Source: Sphingoaurantiacus capsulatus | Lineage (GTDB): Bacteria > Pseudomonadota > Alphaproteobacteria > Sphingomonadales > Sphingomonadaceae | Direction of reading: 5' to 3' | DNA length: 64,000 bases | Assembly (NCBI RefSeq): GCF_042648405.1 | Contig: NZ_JBHRXV010000011.1 | Location: forward strand, 806,001 to 870,000 | Part shown: positions 57,813 to 64,000 of the stretch, in pieces | Layout: each line of letters begins with the position of its first letter | Numbering within the stretch: position 1 is the first letter of the stretch | Position numbers and translations under genes: made by a program | The notes under the pieces: generated by a model | Seen by the model: the letters and a program-made list of their open reading frames with translations, nothing else | Database searches by the model: none | Told to the model about the DNA's origin: nothing

Positions 57813-58412
57813 TTAGTGGAGGTCGGCGATCGCCTGATCCGTCAGCTTCTTCTTCGTCTTCGCGTCCGACTGCTCGGCGATCACGGTCGCGGCAGCGCCG
57901 GTCGCCGCATCGATGATCACGCCGCGCACCTTGGCGATGGCGGTGCGCTCAGCGGCGCCGATCTTCGCGTCCGCCGAGGTGCGGCGGCGGGCGATGAGCG
58001 CGGTGGCGTCGGCCTTCGCCTTGGCGACGAGGCCGTCGGCCTCGGTCTTCGCGGCGGCGAGGATCGCCTTGCTCTCGGCTTCGGCGCTGGCGAGCTGCGC
58101 CGCCATCTTCGCCTTCAGCGCCTCGGCTTCGGCACGCAGCGAGGCGGCTTCGTCGAGCGAGGCGCGGATCGTCGCGATCTGGCCATCGAGCGCCTTGCCG
58201 ATGACGGCGGGCACGCGCTTCCAGAGCATGATGATGATGACCACCAGCATGGCGATCGCCACCCAGCCGGTCGCATCGAAACCGAGCGCCCGGTCGGCGC
58301 CGACCGGCACTTCTTCCTGCGCCGTCACGGTGGCGGCATCGGCCGGCGTGGTGGCCGGCAGCGCTGCATCCTGGGCGGGGCCGCGACCGGCAGCTTGTGC
58401 GGACATGCTCAT
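57813..58412 (-). CDS. atpF: ATP synthase F0 subunit b
   Basis: A 199-residue b-type subunit. An N-terminal 45-residue polar, Ala-rich extension precedes one membrane helix (VAIAMLVVIIIMLWKRVPAV). A long charged helix follows (IRASLDEAASLRAEAEALKA, SAEAESKAILAAAKTEADGL), ending in the delta-binding AAERTAIAKVRGVIIDAATG region. With b' it forms the peripheral stalk. Last gene of the F0 operon. Confidence 0.9.
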   Translation of the reverse strand: MSMSAQAAGRGPAQDAALPATTPADAATVTAQEEVPVGADRALGFDATGWVAIAMLVVIIIMLWKRVPAVIGKALDGQIATIRASLDEAASLRAEAEALKAKMAAQLASAEAESKAILAAAKTEADGLVAKAKADATALIARRRTSADAKIGAAERTAIAKVRGVIIDAATGAAATVIAEQSDAKTKKKLTDQAIADLH

Positions 58413-58420
58413 GTTCTTCC

Positions 58421-58906
58421 TCAGGCTGCCTTGTCGACGGCAGCCGCCACGGTCGCCGGGTCGGCGGCCTTGCCGGTCAGACGCTCGACGATCTCGGCCG
58501 CAGCCGCGGTCGCCTGACCGCGCACGTCCTTCATCGCCGCCGCGACCTTCGCGTCGATGTCCGCCGTGACGGCGTTCATCTTGGCGTCGAGTTCGGCATC
58601 GGCCGCCGCGACCAGCTTCGCCACCTCCGCCGACACGTCGGCCTTGGCGCCCGCGACGGCCTTCACGGCCTGGTCACGCGCCGCCGCGACCCGCGCGGCA
58701 TAGGTCGACTCGTCGGTGGTGGCCGCGTCGCGGGCCGCCTGCGCCGCCGCGAGATCGCCGGCGATCTTGGCGCTGCGCGCGTCAATGGTCGCCCCGACGT
58801 GCTTCACCGCACCCCGCGCAATGACGAAGTAGATGAGGCCGAAGACGATGAGCAACCAGAATGCCTGACTGGCATAGGTGGCCGCGATCTGTGCGAGCTG
58901 AGGCAT
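58421..58906 (-). CDS. atpG: ATP synthase F0 subunit b'
   Basis: A 161-residue second b-type subunit of the b' kind found in photosynthetic and alphaproteobacterial ATP synthases. Membrane helix SQAFWLLIVFGLIYFVIARG near the N-terminus, then an Ala-rich coiled coil (TIDARSAKIAGDLAAAQAAR, VSAEVAKLVAAADAELDAKM). It pairs with b in the stalk. It lies 8 bp before atpF. Naming of b and b' genes varies between genomes. Confidence 0.88.
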   Translation of the reverse strand: MPQLAQIAATYASQAFWLLIVFGLIYFVIARGAVKHVGATIDARSAKIAGDLAAAQAARDAATTDESTYAARVAAARDQAVKAVAGAKADVSAEVAKLVAAADAELDAKMNAVTADIDAKVAAAMKDVRGQATAAAAEIVERLTGKAADPATVAAAVDKAA

Positions 58907-58953
58907 GGATCGTCCAATTAGGGGCCGGGGCGCCGGGGCGCCCCAGCCTTCGA

Positions 58954-59181
58954 TCAGAAGACGAAGAGGATGATCATCGCCACGACGAACGCCAGCAGGC
59001 CGAGAAGCTCGGCAGCGGCGAAGCCGATGAACAGACGGCCCTGCTGGCTGTCGGCAGCGGCCGGGTTGCGCAGCGCGCTCTCAAGGAACGAGCCGAAGAC
59101 GTTACCAACGCCGAGGGCGGCGAGGCCGACGCCAATCGCGGCGAGACCGGCACCGATGAGCTTTGCAGTTGCTGCGTCCAT
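58954..59181 (-). CDS. atpE: ATP synthase F0 subunit c
   Basis: A 75-residue proteolipid with two membrane helices and the polar loop ESALRNPAAADSQQGRL. The proton-binding Glu58 is in FAAAELLGLLAFVV; the sodium-binding Gln/Ser set is absent, so it should carry protons. Normal alphaproteobacterial length. A GGAG ribosome site precedes the ATG. Confidence 0.96.
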   Translation of the reverse strand: MDAATAKLIGAGLAAIGVGLAALGVGNVFGSFLESALRNPAAADSQQGRLFIGFAAAELLGLLAFVVAMIILFVF

Positions 59182-59212
59182 GGAAGAACTCCTTTTGGGT
59201 ATCTGATTTCGG

Positions 59213-59992
59213 TTAGTGAAGATTGACTGCGTCGTTCAGGTAGAGCGACGTCAGAAGCGCGAACACATAAGCCTGGATGGCGCACACCAGCAGCTCGAGC
59301 GCGGTGATGCCGAGCATCAGCGCGAAGGTCGCGCCGCCGATCAGGACACCCGCGCCGACGCCGGCGGCGGCGGCCTTGATGATGAAGCCGGCCAGCACCT
59401 TCAGCAGGATGTGGCCCGCGGTCATCGCCACGAACAGTCGCAGCGCGAGGCTGAACGGGCGGACGAGGAACGACACGAACTCGACCGGCACGATGATCGG
59501 CATCATCCACCACGGCGCGCCCTGCGGCACGAAGAGCGAGAAGAAGTGGAAGCCGTGACGGGCGAAGCCGACGATCAGCACGGTGCCGAACGACAGGATC
59601 GCGAGGATGCCGGTGACGGTCAGGTGGCTGGTGACGGTGAAGGGATGCACGCCGGGGACGATGCCGAAGGGCAGCATGCCGACGAGGTTCGCGACGAGGA
59701 TGAACATGAACAGCGAGAAGATCAGGGGGACGAACTTCTTCCCCTCCGGCCCGATGTTCTGGCTGATCATCGATGCGATGAAATTATAGACGCCTTCGAC
59801 AGCGACCTGCCAGCGGCCCGGCACCACCGCGCCGCGCATTCCGCCGAGCATGAAGATCCACAGCGTGCCGAGGACGATCAGCATCCACAGCGACGAATTG
59901 GTGAACGAAATGTCGTAGCCGGCCACGTCCAGTCGAGCGATCGGCTCGATCATGAACTGGTGCATCGGGTCGATTTTGCCTTCGGTCGCCAC
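59213..59992 (-). CDS. atpB: ATP synthase F0 subunit a
   Basis: A 259-residue membrane protein with GKIDPMHQFMIEPIARLDVA at the start, FSLALRLFVAMTAGHILLKV (the essential Arg in helix 4) and ALELLVCAIQAYVFALLTSL in the last helix. It forms the proton half-channels next to the c ring. I prefer GTG at 59992, which lies 13 bp after the atpI stop; GTG 60016 or ATG 59965 are alternatives. Confidence 0.92.
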   Translation of the reverse strand: MATEGKIDPMHQFMIEPIARLDVAGYDISFTNSSLWMLIVLGTLWIFMLGGMRGAVVPGRWQVAVEGVYNFIASMISQNIGPEGKKFVPLIFSLFMFILVANLVGMLPFGIVPGVHPFTVTSHLTVTGILAILSFGTVLIVGFARHGFHFFSLFVPQGAPWWMMPIIVPVEFVSFLVRPFSLALRLFVAMTAGHILLKVLAGFIIKAAAAGVGAGVLIGGATFALMLGITALELLVCAIQAYVFALLTSLYLNDAVNLH

Positions 59993-60005
59993 GATCTGCT
60001 CTGTC

Positions 60006-60359
60006 CTATGCGCCACCGGCGTCCGGATTATTGTCCGGACGCTTGGTCGAAAGCCGAATGATGCTCCTGAAGGCGGCTGCGATTCCGAGGAACATCACCA
60101 CCAACAGACCTGCGGGACTGGTGCCGAACCAGCGGTCGATCAGCCAGCCGATCAACGCGCCGCCGGCAATGCCGCCGATCAGCAGGGCGATCACCTGGTT
60201 GCCGAGGCCATAGCCCTCAGCCGCCGAAGGATCCCGCACCTTCCCCTCACGCGCCGCCTGGCCGGCCTGCGCCGCCTTCAACCGCTCGTCGAGCCGGTCG
60301 AGACGGGCGCTGTCGTCCGCGTCGCTGTTCGGATCCTGCTGACCATTGACCGTGCCCAA
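60006..60359 (-). CDS. atpI: ATP synthase assembly protein AtpI
   Basis: A 117-residue protein. The first 50 residues are polar and charged; two membrane helices follow (QVIALLIGGIAGGALIGWLI and GLLVVMFLGIAAAFRSIIRL). This is the alphaproteobacterial AtpI type, thought to help assemble the c ring or carry Mg2+. First gene of the F0 operon, with a good sigma-70-like promoter upstream. Confidence 0.85.
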   Translation of the reverse strand: MGTVNGQQDPNSDADDSARLDRLDERLKAAQAGQAAREGKVRDPSAAEGYGLGNQVIALLIGGIAGGALIGWLIDRWFGTSPAGLLVVMFLGIAAAFRSIIRLSTKRPDNNPDAGGA

Positions 60360-60397
60360 GCAAAGGCTCCTTGCACCGCCACCCCGAAAGCGCGCGT

Positions 60398-60426
60398 TCT
60401 TTAGGAAAGCCCCCCTGGCAAGTCAA
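60398..60426 (-). promoter_or_regulatory. Candidate housekeeping promoter of the F0 operon
   Basis: On the minus strand TTGACT (60426-60421), a 17-bp spacer and TAAAGA (60403-60398). The -35 element is nearly ideal, and the -10 is of the reduced alphaproteobacterial kind. The predicted start is near 60391, about 32 bases before the atpI ATG. Confidence 0.6.
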
Positions 60427-60520
60427 CCATAGCGACACCGCGCTGCAGCATTGCGCCTGTAGGCTGGCGCCGCGTTTCGCGTCCGCCGGCGGGAGATCGC
60501 GGATCCTCCCGCCTCGCGCA

Positions 60521-60550
60521 CAAGAAAAGGGCCGGCGCGGGCCGGCCCTT
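60521..60550 (-). terminator. Rho-independent terminator after the Gln/Arg-rich small protein
   Basis: On the minus strand a 10-bp perfect stem AAGGGCCGGC / GCCGGCCCTT with a four-base loop is followed by TTCTTG. It lies 22 bp after the stop of the small gene at 60572 and before the F0 operon promoter. Confidence 0.8.
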
Positions 60551-60571
60551 CTCCCATCGATTCAACGACGA

Positions 60572-60775
60572 TCAGCGCTGCTGATTGTCGCGGCGGTGTT
60601 CGTCACCGCGCTTCTGATTCTCGTCGCGGCGCTCCGAATTGCCGGCCTCGAAATTCTGGCCGCCGTCCTGCTGCTGTTGCTGCTGGTCGTCGCGGCGCTC
60701 GTTCGGGCGCTGCTCGTTGCCGGCCTTGAAATTCGGATCGCGACGCTGTTCGTCCTGGCGCTGATTGTCAGCCAT
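60572..60775 (-). CDS. Small Gln/Arg/Asp-rich protein of unknown function
   Basis: A 67-residue, extremely hydrophilic protein (MADNQRQDEQRRDPNFKAGN at the start, then a run of six Gln). Two related units, NFKAGNEQRPNERRDDQQ and NFEAGNSERRDENQKR, show an internal duplication. It has no hydrophobic segment and is probably disordered. The gene is supported by AGGAG seven bases before the ATG and its own terminator. I recognise no family; a stress- or desiccation-type disordered protein is only a guess. Confidence 0.7.
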   Translation of the reverse strand: MADNQRQDEQRRDPNFKAGNEQRPNERRDDQQQQQQDGGQNFEAGNSERRDENQKRGDEHRRDNQQR

Positions 60776-60892
60776 TGTTCGCTCCTGGGTTTCAATTGGC
60801 CCACCGCCAGAAGTTCAACCCGCAAAGCGGGACGACGTTCCGCGAAAGTACCCCGACTCAACGGGATAGTCTCATCTTCAGACCGCTTCGCC

Positions 60893-63800
60893 TCACTCGG
60901 CGGCGAGCAGCATTCCGGCGCGCTCCAGATCGACGGAGACGAGCTGGCTGACGCCGCGCTCGGCCATGGTCACGCCGAACAGCCGGTGCATGCGGCTCAT
61001 GGTCACCGCATTGTGGGTGACGATGAGGAAGCGCGTGTCGGTCAGCTCGGTCATGCGGTCGAGCAGGTCGCAGAAGCGCTCGACATTGGCGTCGTCGAGC
61101 GGCGCGTCGACCTCGTCGAGCACGCAGATCGGCGCCGGGTTGGTGAGAAACACGCCGAAGATGAGCGCGACGGCGGTCAGCGCCTGTTCGCCGCCCGACA
61201 GCAGGGTCAGCGACTGCAATTTCTTGCCCGGCGGCTGCGCCATGATCTCCAGCCCCGCCTCCAGCGGGTCGTCCGATTCGATCAGCTCGAGATGCGCGGC
61301 GCCGCCGTTGAACAAGGTGGTGAACAGCTCGCGGAAATGGGTGTTCACCGCCTCGAACGCCGCAAGCAGCCGCACCCGCCCTTCGCGGTTGAGGCTGCCG
61401 ATGCTGCCGCGCAGGCGGGCGATGGCGGTTTCGAGCTCGGCCCGCTCGCTTTCGGAGCTGGTGCGCGTCTCGTCGAGCTCGGCGAGCTCGGTTTCGGCGC
61501 GGAGGTTGACCGGGCCGATGCGTTCGCGGTCGAGCGTCAGCCGTTCCATCTCGACGGTCAGCGCCTCTGCAGCGGGGACGTCTTCCTCGTCGAAACCCAA
61601 TTGGCCGGGAAGCAGCGGCGGCGGGCATTGGAAGCGCTCGCCGGCCAGCCGCGCGACCTCGATGCGGCGCAGCTCATGCTGCTCGGCGAGCGTCGCAAGG
61701 CGCGCGCGCTCCTCGCGGGCCTGCGCCTGCCGCTCGCTGGCGGTGCGCAGCTCGGCCTCGACACCGCGCAAGCCGGTCTCGGCGGCGGCCAGCGCGTCGG
61801 CGGCGGCGCGGCGGCCGGCTTCGGCGGCGTGGATGTCATCGGCGAGGCGCGCCTGCCGTTCGGCGATCTGCGCCGGACGCTCGGCGAGCCCGGCCAATTC
61901 CTCGGCGATGGCGCCCTGACGGGCATCGAGTTCGGCGCGTTGGGTGGCGCTGCCGGCGAGGCGGCGCTCCCAGCCGGCGCGCTCGCTGCCGACCGAACCG
62001 AGCCGCGCGACGTCGCCTTCGAGACCGCGCGACAGGCCGGCATGGTCGGCGCGGGCCGACGCCAGTGTGGCACGGCTGGTATCGACGGCGCGCCGAGCCT
62101 CGGCGGTGACGGCGCCGAGCGCGGTGACATCGGGCAGCTTGTCGCGATTGGCCTCGCCCTCGGCAACGCCGGCCTCGGCAGCAGCCAATTCCTCGCTGGC
62201 GCGCGCGAGGCCGTGCTCCAGCGATTCGAGGCGGCTGTTGCGGCGTTCGAGGGCGGCGGCGAGCTGCGCCAGCCGCGACCGGGCGGCCTCGCGGCGGCGC
62301 TCGGCCTGCGTGCGCGCCTCGCGGCCCGCGCGTTCGTCGGCCTGCGCGGCGTCGAAACGGGCGCGGGCGTCGTCGAGCTTGTTCTGCGATTCGCCGACAC
62401 GCGCCTGTGCCGGCGGCAGCTGCGCCTCGATCTCGGCGAGACGATTGCGCTGGACCAGCCGCTCGGCAGCCGCCGCCGACTGCCCGCCGTGCGCGACGAA
62501 GCCGTCCCAGCGCCACAGGCGGCCGTCGCGGCTGACCAGCCGCTGGCCGACGGCGAGTTTTGATACGAGCGCGGGCGCGGCGTCGGTGTCGGCGACGCCA
62601 ACCTGCGCGAGGCGCCGCGCCAGTTCGGGCGGCGCATCGACCTGCGCGGCAAGCGGGGTGACACTGGCGGGAAGCGCGGGATCGCCCTTCCCCGCTTCGG
62701 CGCCGGCCCAGGTCCGGCCGGTGGTCGCAGCACCAATGCCCGCCGACAGATCATCGCCGAGCGCGGCGGCGAGCGCCGCCTCATAGCCTGAGTTCACCCG
62801 GATCGAGTCGAGCGCGCTTTTGCCGCCGCCCGAGGCCGGCGTGGCGAGCATGCGGGCGAGCGCATCTCGTTCGGTGGACAGCGCCGCGGCCGCGGCGCGG
62901 GCTTCGGCGAGCAGGCGGGTGGCGTCGTCGCGGGCGGTTTCGGCTTCGATACGCGCCGCGTCGGCGGCTTCGATGCGCGCAGTGGCGGAGCCGATGGTCG
63001 CTTCGGCCTCGGCGAAGTCGGCTTCCGCTTCCTCGCGAGCCCCTTCCTCGCCGTCGTCGGCGCGCAGCGCATCTCGCTCGCGTTCGAGGCGGGCGACCTC
63101 GTCATGGGCGCGGCGCAGGCGGGCGGCGGCGGCGGCGAGCGCCGATTCGGCGGCGCGGTGCAGCGCCTGCGCTTCGGCCTGCGCCTCGATATGCGCGTTC
63201 AGCTCGCGCTCGTCCTGCGTCGCGGCGGTTTCGGCGGCGGCGACGCGCTGCGCGGCGATCTCCAGTCCCTCGCGCGCTTCGCCGATGCGCGTGTCGAGCG
63301 CAGCGGCCTCGGCGGCGAGCCGTTCGAGCGCGGCGCCGGCGTCCTCGGCGAGTCCCGCCTCACGATCGAGGTCGCGGGCGGTGGCGTTGCGGCTGGCGGC
63401 CAGTTCCTGCTGACGGCGCTCGACCTGCTGCAACTTGGCGATGAGCGACTGGCGTGCCTGATTGAGCGCCTGCAAGCCCGCCGCCGCTTCGGCCTCGGCC
63501 TGCCGCAGCCCCGGCAAGCCAGCCGCGGCCTCGGCCTGCGCCGCCGACAGGCGGGCAGCGTCGCGGGTGGCCTCGGTCACCTTGCCCTCGATCACGGTGG
63601 AGGCGCGCTTGGCATCCTCCGCCGCCTGCGCCGCTTCGCGCCAGCGCGCGAACAGGGTCTGCCCTTCGATGCGGCGGATACGGTCGGACAGCAGGCGGTA
63701 TCGTTCTGCCTGTTTGGCCTGACGGCGCAGCGCGTTGGCCTGCGCTTCCATCGTCTGGAGCACGTCGTCGAGCCGCGAGAGATTGGCCTCGGCGGCGCGC

Positions 63801-64000
63801 AGCCGCTGTTCGGCATCCTTGCGGCGGACATGGAGGCCAGCGATGCCGGCGGCCTCCTCGAGCATTGCGCGCCGCTCCTGCGGCTTCGCGGCAATGATCG
63901 CGCCGATGCGGCCCTGGCTGACCAGCGCCGGCGAGTGCGCGCCGGTCGCTGCGTCGGCGAACAGCAGCTGCACGTCCTTCTGACGGACATCCTTGCCGTT
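60893..64000 (-). CDS. smc: Chromosome segregation protein SMC (5' partial)
   Basis: The frame runs off the right end of the window, so the N-terminal Walker A part is missing. About 1,035 codons are visible. They include the start of coiled coil 1 after VSQGRIGAIIAAKPQERRAM, a hinge region (about 62500-62850), coiled coil 2, and the C-terminal ABC-type head with LLSGGEQALTAVALIFGVFL and the Walker B ICVLDEVDAPLDDANVERF. SMC compacts and helps separate sister chromosomes with ScpAB. The head signature and D-loop are intact, and the end is EERGMLL-like ERAGMLLAAE. It is 117 bp from the small Gln-rich gene. Confidence 0.95.
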   Translation of the reverse strand, partial: NGKDVRQKDVQLLFADAATGAHSPALVSQGRIGAIIAAKPQERRAMLEEAAGIAGLHVRRKDAEQRLRAAEANLSRLDDVLQTMEAQANALRRQAKQAERYRLLSDRIRRIEGQTLFARWREAAQAAEDAKRASTVIEGKVTEATRDAARLSAAQAEAAAGLPGLRQAEAEAAAGLQALNQARQSLIAKLQQVERRQQELAASRNATARDLDREAGLAEDAGAALERLAAEAAALDTRIGEAREGLEIAAQRVAAAETAATQDERELNAHIEAQAEAQALHRAAESALAAAAARLRRAHDEVARLERERDALRADDGEEGAREEAEADFAEAEATIGSATARIEAADAARIEAETARDDATRLLAEARAAAAALSTERDALARMLATPASGGGKSALDSIRVNSGYEAALAAALGDDLSAGIGAATTGRTWAGAEAGKGDPALPASVTPLAAQVDAPPELARRLAQVGVADTDAAPALVSKLAVGQRLVSRDGRLWRWDGFVAHGGQSAAAAERLVQRNRLAEIEAQLPPAQARVGESQNKLDDARARFDAAQADERAGREARTQAERRREAARSRLAQLAAALERRNSRLESLEHGLARASEELAAAEAGVAEGEANRDKLPDVTALGAVTAEARRAVDTSRATLASARADHAGLSRGLEGDVARLGSVGSERAGWERRLAGSATQRAELDARQGAIAEELAGLAERPAQIAERQARLADDIHAAEAGRRAAADALAAAETGLRGVEAELRTASERQAQAREERARLATLAEQHELRRIEVARLAGERFQCPPPLLPGQLGFDEEDVPAAEALTVEMERLTLDRERIGPVNLRAETELAELDETRTSSESERAELETAIARLRGSIGSLNREGRVRLLAAFEAVNTHFRELFTTLFNGGAAHLELIESDDPLEAGLEIMAQPPGKKLQSLTLLSGGEQALTAVALIFGVFLTNPAPICVLDEVDAPLDDANVERFCDLLDRMTELTDTRFLIVTHNAVTMSRMHRLFGVTMAERGVSQLVSVDLERAGMLLAAE

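Noticed and set aside
60371..62563. A 730-codon plus-strand frame opposite smc
   Set aside because: It is the mirror of the smc C-terminal half, with repetitive Gly/Ala/Leu translation; the smc motifs on the minus strand are unambiguous.

Overview
The window looks like chromosomal DNA of a free-living, motile, GC-rich alphaproteobacterium, most likely a sphingomonad (Sphingomonadales). This is inferred from the very high GC, the F0 operon order atpI-atpB-atpE-b'-b with a split second b subunit, the sigma-54/sigma-28 flagellar hierarchy, the predicted protein types, and a family of CGTCAT...ATCC palindromic intergenic repeats. No species is claimed.

Bases 1-12300 are metabolic and sensory. 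They hold the end of a PAS-type FixL/NtrB-like histidine kinase, a ROK sugar kinase, a glutathione transferase, a small membrane protein behind a perfect FNR/FixK box, a thiolase-crotonase pair with a cyclophilin-type isomerase upstream, a DUF2855 protein, and the three-gene branched-chain 2-oxoacid dehydrogenase operon (E1alpha, E1beta, E2), followed by two intergenic repeats and a DUF2945 protein.

Bases 12312-45992 are an almost complete flagellar supercluster. A receiver-less sigma-54 activator is followed by a leftward block: fliS and fliD, then flhB-fliR-fliQ-fliP-fliO-fliN-fliM-fliL-fliK-fliJ-fliI-fliH-fliG-fliF-fliE, transcribed from fliE towards flhB. Next come fliC (rightward) and a leftward operon lytic transglycosylase-flhA-fliA, then flgA, flgM and flgN leftward. 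The rightward block flgBCDEFGHIJKL and motAB closes the cluster. I read four textbook sigma-54 promoters (before fliE, before the transglycosylase-flhA-fliA operon, and divergently before flgA and flgB). I also read sigma-28 promoters before fliC and motA, with good candidates before flgM and fliD. The inferred circuit is: sigma-54 plus its activator make the basal body, hook and FliA; FlgM holds FliA until hook completion; FliA then switches on flagellin, cap, stator and FlgM. No flhF/flhG, flaF/flbT or chemotaxis genes are in the window.

Bases 45989-56738 are mixed. A MerR-type SoxR regulator with a canonical soxbox drives a divergent VOC/PEP-mutase-family pair. Then come a NYN-LOTUS RNA-binding/nuclease-like protein, a secreted amidohydrolase, tRNA-Gly(CCC), a secreted unknown, a SugE/Gdx-type guanidinium exporter with a remarkable 270-bp nested palindrome in its leader, a small lipoprotein, a cyclopropane-fatty-acid-synthase-like methyltransferase, a D-amino-acid transaminase, an ECF sigma/anti-sigma/periplasmic sensor module and a GNAT acetyltransferase.

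Bases 56999-64000 hold a second glutathione transferase, a perfect 29-bp palindromic repeat, the ATP synthase F0 operon (leftward, with promoter and terminator), a tiny Gln/Arg-rich protein with its own terminator, and the smc gene, whose 5' end lies beyond the window.
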